Shown one piece after another: positions 43,892 to 52,617 of a stretch of DNA of 64,000 nt. This stretch comes from QAMX01 sp964515055 (GTDB lineage Bacteria > Bacillota > Clostridia > Oscillospirales > QAMX01). The notes beneath the pieces were generated by a model that saw nothing but the letters and a program-made list of their open reading frames with translations, did not search any database and was not told the origin of the DNA. A program made the position numbers and the translations under genes. Position 1 is the stretch's first letter. Each line of letters begins with the position of its first letter. The DNA lies in contig CAZEUG010000001.1 in assembly GCA_964515055.1 (NCBI GenBank), forward strand, positions 62,001 to 126,000. Direction: 5' to 3'.

Positions 43892-45016
43892 CTATTTTGC
43901 AGAATCTGCGTCAAACCAACGGGCAATTTCCTGCAAACGCTCCGGAATGGCCAGATTCTGCGGACACTTTTCAATGCAGCTGCCGCACTGCACACAGGCG
44001 GAAGCAGCGGAGGCCAGACCGGCTTTTTCCGAGAGCTTCCGATAGCTCTCTCTGGCGTAGGTCGTCAGGCCGTATACGTTCTCCATGTTGTAGGCCTTGA
44101 AAATACCGGGGATATCGACACCGCACGGACAGGGCTGACAGTAGGCGCAGCCGGTGCAGTAGAGGTCGTTGAAGCGCTCAATTTCCTGCAAAGCCGCGTT
44201 GACGTGCCGGAATGCCTCCGGCGTCATCGGCGTATCGTCCGAAGCGGTTGCAGCATTCTGTTCCAGCTGCTCCAGAGTCTGCATCCCGGACAGCGCGCAG
44301 GAGACGTTGGGATTGCCGAGCACGAACCGCAGCGCCAGCTCCGGCGTCGCGGAAAAGGTCTGATCGACCTTCTGCGACAGGATGGAGGCACCGCCCAGAC
44401 GGCCACCGCCAACAGGTCCCATAATGACAACGCCGAGCCCTTTTTCGTGTGCCTTGGCGATTTCCTCCTCGTTGGCGCGGTCGAGCAGATTGTACTGACA
44501 GAGCACGGACGAGAACATTTCACCGCGTGTGATGATCTCCGACATGACCTCCGGCTTGTCGTGGAACGAAAAGGAGATGTGGCGAATCAGCCCCTCGTCG
44601 ATGGCGCGGCGTGCATCGTCCAGCATTCCGTTGGGCAGCACGAGCTCCTCAAATTTCTTCCGGTTCAGCGCGTGAAAATGGTAGACATCGATGTAAGAGG
44701 TGTCCAGACGGCGCAGCTGCTCCTCCAGCGTTTGACGGAAAAAGAGCGGGTCGGCCTCATCGCCGAGCGGCAGCTTGGTGGACAGCAGAATCTGCTCCCG
44801 GAAGGGCTTGACAGCCTCGCCGACAACATACTGCGATTCCTCGTTACAGTAGTAGTAGGCGGTGTCGAAATAGTTGATACCGAGCTCATAGCCACGGCGG
44901 AGTAGGGGGATGGCCAGTGAACGATCGACATGGCCTTCTTCATCGGTCGGCAGACGCATACAGCCAAAACCGAGCGCAGAGACCGAACCGATTTTTCCAA
45001 ACGAGCGATATTGCAT
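43892..45016 (-). CDS. Aldo/keto reductase with C-terminal 4Fe-4S clusters
   Basis: This 374-residue protein has an aldo/keto reductase barrel (FGKIGSVSALGFGCMRLP, then NYFDTAYYYCNEES with the Asp and Tyr of the catalytic tetrad) and a C-terminal iron-sulfur region with YCTGCAYCQPCPCGVDIP and CVQCGSCIEKCPQNLAIP. This fused form is common in strict anaerobes and may couple ferredoxin or NAD(P)H to carbonyl reduction; the substrate is unknown. It lies 18 bp after cimA on the minus strand, so it is probably the third gene of that operon. Confidence 0.9.
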   Translation of the reverse strand: MQYRSFGKIGSVSALGFGCMRLPTDEEGHVDRSLAIPLLRRGYELGINYFDTAYYYCNEESQYVVGEAVKPFREQILLSTKLPLGDEADPLFFRQTLEEQLRRLDTSYIDVYHFHALNRKKFEELVLPNGMLDDARRAIDEGLIRHISFSFHDKPEVMSEIITRGEMFSSVLCQYNLLDRANEEEIAKAHEKGLGVVIMGPVGGGRLGGASILSQKVDQTFSATPELALRFVLGNPNVSCALSGMQTLEQLEQNAATASDDTPMTPEAFRHVNAALQEIERFNDLYCTGCAYCQPCPCGVDIPGIFKAYNMENVYGLTTYARESYRKLSEKAGLASAASACVQCGSCIEKCPQNLAIPERLQEIARWFDADSAK

Positions 45017-45034
45017 ATGGGTTTCCTCCTGTTG

Positions 45035-46651
45035 TCAGTGTTCGGGCGACAGACAATCGCCAAGATTTCCGCTTTCCGCATCGCGAATGAGCTTCAATTC
45101 GATGGAATCACGCAATGCGATATAGCTTGCTTCAATAATATCGGCAGAAACGCCGATGGTGGACCATTCATTCTCGCCGTCCGTTGAGATGATCAAGACG
45201 CGAACCTTGGCGGCCGTTGCATTTTCCGGGGTCAAAACGCGAACCTTGTAGTCAATCAGATGGGTGCGGCCGAGCGTCGGATAAAAGCAGTTGAGCGCGG
45301 CACGCAGCGCACTGTCAATGGCGTGAACCGGGCCATCTCCCTCGGCGGCGGCCAGCTCCTCCCGGTCGTTGACGCGAATCTTGACCAGCGCGGAGGAATT
45401 GGCTCCGGTGCGAACGGGCTGCTGATCAATCAGCTTGCAGTCGATCAACTCGAAAAAGTCGCGCATCAGCCCCAGCTGCCGCCGAATGAGCAGCTCCAGG
45501 CTGCCTTCTGCGGCCTCGTATTGATACCCGGCAGCCTCCCTGGCCTTCAACGTGTTCAAAATGGTGAGCAGCGCAGGCGACTCCTTGTCATGCTCCGGGA
45601 AAAACTGCGGAAATTTGGCAACCAGCGTTTGCCGCCCGGCAAACTCGCTGACAGGCAGCTGCCGGGTGTTGCCGACACGCGAAGGGTCGATGTGTTCATA
45701 GGCTCCGGCGTATTTCTGCATGGCGTCCACGTGCATCCCCGCCTTGTGCGTGAAGGCACAGCGCCCGACATACGGCAGATCACGGTGCAGATGCTTGTTG
45801 GATACGTCTGCAATCAACGTCGCAACACGCGTGAAGCGCTGCAAACATTCCGGCGGCACAATCTTCCGACCGAGCTTGAGCTGCAAATTGGGAATCAGGG
45901 TGGAGAGGTTCGTGTTGCCGCAACGCTCTCCAAATCCCAGAAATGTGCCCTGCACCTGACAGGCACCGGCCTCAACCGCACTCATGCTGCACGCAACGGC
46001 CAGCCCCATATCGTTGTGGCAGTGGATGCCGACCGACGAACTGCCGACTGCCCGAATGGTCTCAGTCGTGACATCCGCAATCTGCGCGGGCAGCGAGCCG
46101 CCCCGCGAATCACAGAGAATGATGCGGTTGGCCCCGGCGCGCAACGCAGTGCGAACCGTTTCCAGCGCGTAGTCGCGGTCTTCGGCAAAGGCGTCAAAAT
46201 AATGCTCCGCATCGTAATCAACCGTCAGCCCGCGGGAACGGAGAAACCGGATGGAATCCTCAATCATTGCCAGATTCTCACGCAGCGAAACGCCTAAGAC
46301 GTTTTCCGCGTGTGCGCGGGAGGACTTCCCAAAAATCACGGCAATCGGCGCACCGCAGACGGCCAGCGCAGCCAGCATCGGATCCTCCTCCGCGGCGATA
46401 TCGCGGCGGCGCGTCGCGGAGAAAGCGGCGAGCCTTGCCTGCTTCAGCTGCTTTCCGGCCATGGCCCGGAAAACCTCCATGTCCTTTGGGACTGCGCCGG
46501 GATTCCCGGCTTCAATTACGGCAATGCCCGCATGGTCGAGTGCATGAATGATGTCGAGCTTATCCTTGACGGAAAACGAGATGCCGTCGCTCTGTGCGCC
46601 ATCGCGCAGCGTGGTATCCAAAATTTCAAGATCGGGAGAAAAACAGTTCAA
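45035..46651 (-). CDS. cimA: Citramalate synthase
   Basis: This 538-residue enzyme condenses pyruvate with acetyl-CoA to citramalate, the entry to threonine-independent isoleucine synthesis. It has the HMGL-like barrel with LDTTLRDGAQSDGISFSV and the metal-binding HCHNDMGLAVA-like stretch (GIHCHNDMGLAVACSM), and the C-terminal allosteric LeuA-dimer domain. The length and the AQSDGISFS variant fit the long CimA type and not LeuA. It follows leuA by 46 bp on the same strand. Confidence 0.9.
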   Translation of the reverse strand: MNCFSPDLEILDTTLRDGAQSDGISFSVKDKLDIIHALDHAGIAVIEAGNPGAVPKDMEVFRAMAGKQLKQARLAAFSATRRRDIAAEEDPMLAALAVCGAPIAVIFGKSSRAHAENVLGVSLRENLAMIEDSIRFLRSRGLTVDYDAEHYFDAFAEDRDYALETVRTALRAGANRIILCDSRGGSLPAQIADVTTETIRAVGSSSVGIHCHNDMGLAVACSMSAVEAGACQVQGTFLGFGERCGNTNLSTLIPNLQLKLGRKIVPPECLQRFTRVATLIADVSNKHLHRDLPYVGRCAFTHKAGMHVDAMQKYAGAYEHIDPSRVGNTRQLPVSEFAGRQTLVAKFPQFFPEHDKESPALLTILNTLKAREAAGYQYEAAEGSLELLIRRQLGLMRDFFELIDCKLIDQQPVRTGANSSALVKIRVNDREELAAAEGDGPVHAIDSALRAALNCFYPTLGRTHLIDYKVRVLTPENATAAKVRVLIISTDGENEWSTIGVSADIIEASYIALRDSIELKLIRDAESGNLGDCLSPEH

Positions 46652-46697
46652 ATGTATCCAACTTCCTTGTCTGACGGTGTTTCAAAGTGCGTGAATT

Positions 46698-48203
46698 TTA
46701 CGGTGCAATCAGACGGTTGACCGCGTTGATATAGGCCTTGAGGCTGGCCTCAATGATATCTGTGGAGACGCCGCGCGTGGTGATCTTCCGGTCGCCACGG
46801 GACAGACGAATCACCGCCTCACCCAGAGCATCTCCGCCCTCCGTGACGGCGCGGATGGTGTAGTCCGAGAGGACAAAATCGCTGCCGACCAGCGTGTTGA
46901 TGGCGCGGAAGCAGGCGTCCACCGGCCCATCGCCGACTGCAACGCAGTCCACCGGCCCATCCACCGTATCCAGCGTGATGCGAGCCGTTGCTGGAATGGT
47001 GTTGCCGCTGTTGATGACGAAGCTGGACAGCTTGTACCGGGCGGGCACCGTATCAATGCGACGCCCGGCCAGAGAAACGATGTCGCGATCGGTGATGGTC
47101 TTCTTTTTGTCGCAGAGACGCTTGAACTGCTCAAAAAGCTCGTCAATCCGTTCCGGCGACAGCGCAGTATAGCCGAGGGAAAGCAGCCGTTCCTCAAATG
47201 CATGACGGCCGGAATGCTTTCCAAGGATGATCTGATTCTGTGGGACGCCGATGCTCTCCGGAGTGAAGATTTCGTAGGTTTCACGGGCGGCCATCACGCC
47301 ATGCTGATGGACACCGGATTCATGGGAGAAGACGTTGTCGCCGATGACCGATTTGTTCGGCGCAATTGGGGTGTGAATGATCGACTCCAGCACGCGGCTC
47401 GCATGATAGATGTGGCGGGTGTGAATGCCGGTTTCCGCATCAAAAACGCTCCGGCGCGTCTGCAACGCAATGACCAGCTCCTCCAGCGCAGCATTGCCCG
47501 CCCGCTCACCGATGCCGTTCAGCGTGCATTCCACCTGTGAAACGCCCGCCGCAACGGCCGCCAGCGTGTTGGCGGTGGCCAGCCCCAGATCATCGTGACA
47601 GTGGACGGAAAGAATGGCCTTTTCGATGCCGTCTGTGTGCGCGGCGACATGGCGGACGAGCCGATCCATTTCGGACGGAACGGCATATCCGACGGTATCC
47701 GGAATGTTCAGCACGGTGGCACCGCTGCGAACGGCGGCGGAAAACACACGCGCCAGAAAGTCCGGGTCGCTGCGCGTAGCATCCTCCGCAGAAAACTCGA
47801 CAACCGGACAGAGTCGCGCCGCATAGGCCACGGCTTCTCCGGCCAGCTGCACCACCGCATCCGGCTCCATCCGCAGCTTGTACTGCATATGAATCGGACT
47901 GGTTGCCAGAAACACATGAATGACCGGCGCGGCGCTGTGGCGAACGGCCTCCCAGACGGCGTCGATGTCAGCCGTCACGGCACGTGCCAGACCCGCTACC
48001 GCCGTGCCGCGAATTTCCGTGGCGATTTTGGCCACCGCAGCGGCATCACCGGCAGAGGCCACAGGGAAGCCGGCCTCGATGACGTCCACGCCCAGTGCTT
48101 CCAGTGCGCGGGCCACCTCGAGCTTCTCATATAAGTCCATGCTGCAGCCCGGTGACTGCTCACCGTCGCGCAGCGTTGTGTCAAAAATCCGGATTTTGCG
48201 CAT
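46698..48203 (-). CDS. leuA: 2-isopropylmalate synthase
   Basis: This 501-residue enzyme makes 2-isopropylmalate from ketoisovalerate and acetyl-CoA, the first committed step to leucine. It has the barrel motif FDTTLRDGEQSPGCSM, the metal site SVHCHDDLGLATAN and NGIGERAGNAALEE, and a C-terminal leucine-feedback domain. leuA and cimA side by side suggest joint control of leucine and isoleucine synthesis, but no T-box or peptide leader is obvious. A TATAAT at 48261-48256 (minus) may be its -10 box without a good -35. The gap 48204-48411 otherwise holds only the divergent glycosyltransferase promoter. Confidence 0.93.
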   Translation of the reverse strand: MRKIRIFDTTLRDGEQSPGCSMDLYEKLEVARALEALGVDVIEAGFPVASAGDAAAVAKIATEIRGTAVAGLARAVTADIDAVWEAVRHSAAPVIHVFLATSPIHMQYKLRMEPDAVVQLAGEAVAYAARLCPVVEFSAEDATRSDPDFLARVFSAAVRSGATVLNIPDTVGYAVPSEMDRLVRHVAAHTDGIEKAILSVHCHDDLGLATANTLAAVAAGVSQVECTLNGIGERAGNAALEELVIALQTRRSVFDAETGIHTRHIYHASRVLESIIHTPIAPNKSVIGDNVFSHESGVHQHGVMAARETYEIFTPESIGVPQNQIILGKHSGRHAFEERLLSLGYTALSPERIDELFEQFKRLCDKKKTITDRDIVSLAGRRIDTVPARYKLSSFVINSGNTIPATARITLDTVDGPVDCVAVGDGPVDACFRAINTLVGSDFVLSDYTIRAVTEGGDALGEAVIRLSRGDRKITTRGVSTDIIEASLKAYINAVNRLIAP

Positions 48204-48327
48204 GGAACCACCTCATTGCAATCTGTCGGAAAATCCGATTCAAAAATCCCATTCTATTATATCATATTTTTTCCGAAAACGCGACACGTTTTCCGGGCGA
48301 AACACACTCTTTTGCGAATCCAATCCG

Positions 48328-48356
48328 TTGACAGGTGCCGAAGAATCTGATATAAT
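48328..48356 (+). promoter_or_regulatory. Consensus promoter of the glycosyltransferase gene
   Basis: TTGACA at 48328-48333 and TATAAT at 48351-48356 have a 17-bp spacer, a perfect sigma-A match. Confidence 0.9.
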
Positions 48357-48411
48357 AAAAATATCTGTCTGTCTTTGACAGAATTCCTGAAAAACTGGCG
48401 GTGACTGCTCC

Positions 48412-49515
48412 TTGAACGCAACGATTCAGCCGAAGCGGATTGCGATTTTCCAGAAAGAACTGTGGGTCGGCGGGATTCAGAAATCCCTTCTGAATCTCCT
48501 GACCAGCCTGGCCGATGCGCCCGTTCTCATTGATCTCTTCCTGTTCGATACGCAGATTTTTTATGAGACATCCTTCCCGGACAATGTCACCGTCCATTTC
48601 CTGAAGCCGTTCCCGTATGGATACCGGCTGCTCGATTTCTCCGTCGTCCGCAGGCTGACCCGCCGGATGGCGCTCGACCGGGAAACCTTCTACGATGTCG
48701 CCGTCGATTTTAACGGCTTTCAGCATGAATGCGCCGTCGGTGCGCTGTCCGTCCGCGCCGCAAAGCGCGTCATGTGGATTCACAATGACCCGGAGTTGAC
48801 CTGCCGAAACGAACCGAAGTATCGGCTGCTCTGGCGCTGTTTTCGCAGCAAACTGAAATATTTTGACGAATTTGCAGCCGTCTCGCAGGGAAGTGCAGAT
48901 GCTTTCCGGCGCCTGTCCGGGCTGCAAACCAAACCGATCACCGTGATTCCCAACCTGATCGATACAGAAGAGATTTTTCGAAAGGCGGCCGAACCGATCG
49001 AATTTGCGCCGGATCCGTCCTGCCTGAATCTCTGCACGGTCGGACGGCTGTGCTACGCGAAGGGACTCGATCTGCTGCTGCCGATTTTCGCAGATGCGGC
49101 AGCAAAACGGCCGGATTTGCGCCTTTATCTGATCGGGGACGGGGAGGAGCGCTCAAAACTCGAATCCATCATTACCCGCTGCCACCTGGAGGAGCGGGTG
49201 CAGATTCTCGGCTACCAGCCGAACCCCTTCCCGTATCTGAAAAAAATGGATGCGATGGTGCTGAATTCGCGCTATGAGGGGCAGGGAATGGTGCTATGGG
49301 AGGCCAAAGCGCTGGGGCTTCCGGTTCTGATGCCCAAACGGCTCGAACCGTACAACGACGGCCTGACCGGCGAGGATGATCTGGCGGAGGCCTTCCTTCG
49401 TGCGGAAAAAACACAGAAACAGCCCGATGCGCTGCAATGGTACAATGAACGGTCGCTGGAACGCATCCGGCACCTCTTTCAATACGAAGAAGACGAGAAA
49501 GGCAAATCCAAATGA
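48412..49515 (+). CDS. Group 4 glycosyltransferase
   Basis: This 367-residue GT-B enzyme has an N-terminal acceptor domain (KELWVGGIQKSLLNLL) and a C-terminal GT4 donor domain (TVGRLCYAKGLDLLLPIFADA, then the EX7E motif in SRYEGQGMVLWEAKALGLPVL). It adds a sugar from an activated donor to a lipid or glycan at the inner membrane face. The start is probably TTG at 48412 with a weak ribosome site. Its last 24 codons fall in a 315-bp tandem duplication. It overlaps the next gene by four bases. Confidence 0.88.
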   Translation: MNATIQPKRIAIFQKELWVGGIQKSLLNLLTSLADAPVLIDLFLFDTQIFYETSFPDNVTVHFLKPFPYGYRLLDFSVVRRLTRRMALDRETFYDVAVDFNGFQHECAVGALSVRAAKRVMWIHNDPELTCRNEPKYRLLWRCFRSKLKYFDEFAAVSQGSADAFRRLSGLQTKPITVIPNLIDTEEIFRKAAEPIEFAPDPSCLNLCTVGRLCYAKGLDLLLPIFADAAAKRPDLRLYLIGDGEERSKLESIITRCHLEERVQILGYQPNPFPYLKKMDAMVLNSRYEGQGMVLWEAKALGLPVLMPKRLEPYNDGLTGEDDLAEAFLRAEKTQKQPDALQWYNERSLERIRHLFQYEEDEKGKSK

Positions 49516-49757
49516 CAAAAATCAAACAACTGTTTTCCCAGGCGTTTCTGCAAAAGCTGCTGCTGATCTATCTGTTCTGCCAGCCGGTTATTGATATCGG
49601 GACATCCCTGCTGAAGCACGCGGGATATGATGTTACGATCGGCGTCGTGCTGCGGGCGATTTTTCTGCTGTTCATGGGTCTGTACCTGCTCTTCTTTGAT
49701 CGTGGCCCCCGCAGGAAGCTCATCTGCGCCTACCTGATCGCCATGTGCGCCTATGTG
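49443..49757 (+). repeat. 315-bp tandem duplication, copy 1
   Basis: This unit holds the last 73 bases of the glycosyltransferase gene and the first codons of the O-antigen ligase-like gene. It is repeated at 49758-50072 with a single difference (A at 49743, C at 50058), near the end of copy 1. Only one base of ambiguity is present at the joint. Confidence 0.95.
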
Positions 49758-49763
49758 CAATGA
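49512..49763 (+). pseudogene. Truncated first copy of the O-antigen ligase-like gene
   Basis: This 83-residue frame is the N-terminal part of the downstream polymerase. It ends at a TGA formed at the duplication joint (TGTGCAATGA), 82 residues in. It keeps the ribosome site and overlaps the glycosyltransferase stop, so it would be translated, but two membrane segments alone cannot do the enzyme's work. If the duplication is an assembly artefact, this copy does not exist. Confidence 0.8.
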
Positions 49764-50072
49764 ACGGTCGCTGGAACGCATCCGGCACCTCTTTCAATAC
49801 GAAGAAGACGAGAAAGGCAAATCCAAATGACAAAAATCAAACAACTGTTTTCCCAGGCGTTTCTGCAAAAGCTGCTGCTGATCTATCTGTTCTGCCAGCC
49901 GGTTATTGATATCGGGACATCCCTGCTGAAGCACGCGGGATATGATGTTACGATCGGCGTCGTGCTGCGGGCGATTTTTCTGCTGTTCATGGGTCTGTAC
50001 CTGCTCTTCTTTGATCGTGGCCCCCGCAGGAAGCTCATCTGCGCCTACCTGATCGCCCTGTGCGCCTATGTG
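49758..50072 (+). repeat. 315-bp tandem duplication, copy 2
   Basis: This copy continues into the intact polymerase gene. It also repeats the glycosyltransferase C-terminal codons out of context between the two polymerase starts. Confidence 0.95.
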
Positions 50073-51293
50073 CTGCTGCAAAACCTCCTGCTGCTGGCAA
50101 ACGGCGGCGCTCATGTGCTGTTCACCAATCTCAAGGAAACCATCAAGGTCTTCTATTTTCCATGCGTTCTGATCGCGTTTTGGGCGCTGTACCGCCAATT
50201 CGGCTATCTTCTGCCGGAAAAACCGATTGCATGGATTGCCACCTTCTACGCACTGACGATTTTTATCTCCTATGTTACGGGCACCTCGTTCCAGTCCTAT
50301 AAGGATAACGGCTATTGCGGCTGGTTTTATGCGGCCAACGAGATTTCCGCACTGATCATCATTTTGTCCCCGTTGGTGTTCTACCATTATACGACCGAAA
50401 CGGCGCTGGATACGCTGCGCTCGTCCAGAACCGGGAAACGGCTGCTGTGCGCTGGCGTGGGCGTCCTGTCTGTGCTGCTCATGCTGTTTGCCAGCGTCTA
50501 TCTGGCCACCAAAGCGGCTCTGATCGGCGTTGCTGTGTATCTGATCTGCTTCTTTGTCTGGAGCGTCTTCCGGCTGGAGATCACGCGCAGCCGACTGGCG
50601 TGCTTCCGGATGCTGGCCGCCGGACTGATGATCGCAGCACTGGCCGTGCTCTATTTTGCTGCATCCCCGGTTCGCATGAATATCACCGACCGCATGAAAT
50701 GGTTCCACTATATTCAGGTGGAAAATACGACGGCGGTGACAACGCCAAAGCCGGAGGAAACCACCGCCCTGATTCCTGAACCGGTGGACGACACCAGGAC
50801 GTACCGCGTTCTGAACTGGCTGCTGAGCAGCCGCCTGAATAACCTCCGCTCGACGAATGCCCAGTTCGGCGAGAGCGGCCCGGCCTTCTGGGCACTGGGC
50901 ATCGGCTATGCCGACCTCCCGACCTACCGGTATCATGTGGAGGTCGCCGTCGAGATGGACTTCGTCTCAGTCTTTTACCGACATGGCGTGGTCGGCCTGC
51001 TTCTCTTTACGGCACCGTTCGTGGCCATCCTCTTTGCGGCGATTCGCATGGCGCTCCGTAACCTGAAAGCCTGCATGGCCTCTCTGCTGTGGTGTACGAC
51101 GCTTTATCAGACGATGATCGGCTTTGCCGTTGGCTTCCTGGCCGGTCATACGCTCGTTGCACCGGCAGTCAGCCTGTATGAAGCCATCGTGCTGACACGC
51201 CTCTATGCCGTCACATCAAAATGCATCGAACCATCGGAGGAAACCCAACCCCTCCCGCCTGCAACAACCCCAAAAACGAAAGCAAAAGCGTAA
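49827..51293 (+). CDS. O-antigen ligase/polymerase-like membrane protein
   Basis: This 488-residue integral membrane protein has around ten to twelve hydrophobic segments with a large polar loop at about residues 285-350 (GTYRVLNWLLSSRLNNLRSTN region), the pattern of Wzy/WaaL-type polymerases and ligases. It ends in a Pro/Thr/Lys-rich cytoplasmic tail. With the adjacent glycosyltransferase it probably assembles a surface polysaccharide. Sequence motifs are weak in this family, so the exact reaction is uncertain. The gene begins inside the second copy of the duplication. Confidence 0.82.
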   Translation: MTKIKQLFSQAFLQKLLLIYLFCQPVIDIGTSLLKHAGYDVTIGVVLRAIFLLFMGLYLLFFDRGPRRKLICAYLIALCAYVLLQNLLLLANGGAHVLFTNLKETIKVFYFPCVLIAFWALYRQFGYLLPEKPIAWIATFYALTIFISYVTGTSFQSYKDNGYCGWFYAANEISALIIILSPLVFYHYTTETALDTLRSSRTGKRLLCAGVGVLSVLLMLFASVYLATKAALIGVAVYLICFFVWSVFRLEITRSRLACFRMLAAGLMIAALAVLYFAASPVRMNITDRMKWFHYIQVENTTAVTTPKPEETTALIPEPVDDTRTYRVLNWLLSSRLNNLRSTNAQFGESGPAFWALGIGYADLPTYRYHVEVAVEMDFVSVFYRHGVVGLLLFTAPFVAILFAAIRMALRNLKACMASLLWCTTLYQTMIGFAVGFLAGHTLVAPAVSLYEAIVLTRLYAVTSKCIEPSEETQPLPPATTPKTKAKA

Positions 51294-51336
51294 ATGTCGG
51301 AAGACGAAGCCGCAAATATCGCTCCTACAACAAACA

Positions 51337-51382
51337 AATCCCCGATTCAAACAGCTGACTGTTCGAATCGGGGATTGTTTTT
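51337..51382 (+). terminator. Intrinsic terminator of the glycosyltransferase operon
   Basis: A perfect 12-bp stem (51337-51348 with 51365-51376) precedes GTTTTT. The bases between here and 51481 have no gene. Confidence 0.88.
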
Positions 51383-51481
51383 GGTTTCTTCGGCACACCA
51401 CCGTCGGTTGCGGGCTCATGCGTCCTGTCATTTCGCGTCTGGCGAATTCGGCGGGTTTTCAGCTTCCGGCGGTTTGACGGT

Positions 51482-52414
51482 CTACTTTCGGCCGGGCTGA
51501 ACCAGCTGCTGCAGGTCATAGGGTGTGGACTGATAGACGTAGTAGTTCAGCCAGTTGGAGAAGAGCAGGTTGGCGTGCGAACGCCAGAGGTTGAGCGGAA
51601 TCTGCGCCGGGTCGTTTCCGGGGAAATAATTGTAGGGAATCTGCGGATTCAGCCCCTTGCCGAGATCGCGACGGTATTCCAGCGCAATGGTTTCCGCATC
51701 GTATTCCGGATGTCCCATGACGAAAATCTGACGACCGCCCTGCGCGGAAACGAGATAGGCACCGGCCAGATCAGACAGCGCAATCAGCTCCAACGCATCG
51801 CAGCCGAGAATATCGGAAACGGCCACCTCCGTATGGCGCGAATGCGGCGCACAGAAGCGATCGTCAAAGCCGCGGACAAGCGGCAGCTTTGGCCGCTGAA
51901 GCGAATGGTGAAAAATACCGGAAACCTTGGATTCCAGCGGACGCTTCTGCAGCCCGTAATGATAATACAGACCGGCCTGCGCACCCCAGCAGATGTGCAG
52001 CACGGAATGCACGTTGGTCTTGCTCCACTCCATAATGTCGCAGAGCTCCGCCCAGTATTCGACGTCCTCATAGGCGAGCTGCTCCACCGGAGCACCGGTG
52101 ATGATCAGCCCGTCATATCGGCTGGATGAAACGTCGCGGAACGTTTTGTAAAAGGAGAGCAGATGCTCCTGCGAGGTGTTTTTCGGGATATAGGAAGATG
52201 TCTGGAGAAGCTCCGGCTCGATTTGAAGCGGCGTGTTGGACAGGCAGCGGAGCAGCTGCGTTTCCGTGACCTGCTTGGTGGGCATCAGGTTCAAAATGAG
52301 AATTTTCAGAGGCCGGATATCCTGATGAATCGCACGATGCTCTTCCATGACGAAGATGTTTTCATGCTCCAGCACGGCACGGGCGGGCAAGGTCGCCGGT
52401 ACGGTAATTGGCAT
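51482..52414 (-). CDS. metA: Homoserine O-acetyltransferase MetA (HTS family)
   Basis: This 310-residue protein is the HTS-type MetA. The catalytic residues align exactly with the family: Cys142 in HICWGAQAG, His235 and Glu237 in VMGHPEYDAE. Position 111, which in Bacillus cereus MetA sets acyl-donor choice, is Glu here (APVEQLAYEDVEYW), the acetyl-CoA state, and not the Gly of the succinyl-CoA enzyme. It activates homoserine for methionine synthesis, and the acetyl form can go straight to sulfide incorporation. cysK lies nearby on the other strand. The ATG at 52414 follows CAGGAGG. Confidence 0.92.
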   Translation of the reverse strand: MPITVPATLPARAVLEHENIFVMEEHRAIHQDIRPLKILILNLMPTKQVTETQLLRCLSNTPLQIEPELLQTSSYIPKNTSQEHLLSFYKTFRDVSSSRYDGLIITGAPVEQLAYEDVEYWAELCDIMEWSKTNVHSVLHICWGAQAGLYYHYGLQKRPLESKVSGIFHHSLQRPKLPLVRGFDDRFCAPHSRHTEVAVSDILGCDALELIALSDLAGAYLVSAQGGRQIFVMGHPEYDAETIALEYRRDLGKGLNPQIPYNYFPGNDPAQIPLNLWRSHANLLFSNWLNYYVYQSTPYDLQQLVQPGRK

Positions 52415-52464
52415 AGTTTCCTCCTGACAGACAATCAGAAAATTGCAGATTCTTCAAAGTTACA

Positions 52465-52493
52465 TTATATCACAAAACCACCGACTTGACAAG
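52465..52493 (-). promoter_or_regulatory. Promoter of metA
   Basis: On the minus strand TTGTCA (52493-52488) and TATAAT (52470-52465) have a 17-bp spacer, about 50 bp before the start. It is 11 bp from the divergent peptidase -35 box. Confidence 0.75.
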
Positions 52494-52504
52494 CCCGGAC
52501 GCGG

Positions 52505-52533
52505 TTGACATTCCGATGGGAAAAAGGTATAAT
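52505..52533 (+). promoter_or_regulatory. Consensus promoter of the M3 peptidase gene
   Basis: TTGACA at 52505-52510 and TATAAT at 52528-52533 have a 17-bp spacer. It probably also reads into cysK. Confidence 0.88.
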
Positions 52534-52617
52534 GAAGAAAATCAGTTTCCGGGGGAAACCGTCCGGAACAGGATCCGGTGTCGCTCTGCTTTCACCGAAA
52601 AGAACGGGGGAACCATT

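Noticed and set aside
48204..48411. Possible leader peptide or T-box for leuA
   Set aside because: The space upstream of leuA on the minus strand is about 50 bases from the likely -10 box, too short for a T-box, with no Leu-codon run.
51337..51382. GTTCGAATC, a tRNA T-loop-like string
   Set aside because: The surrounding bases form a terminator hairpin; there is no acceptor stem or anticodon arm.
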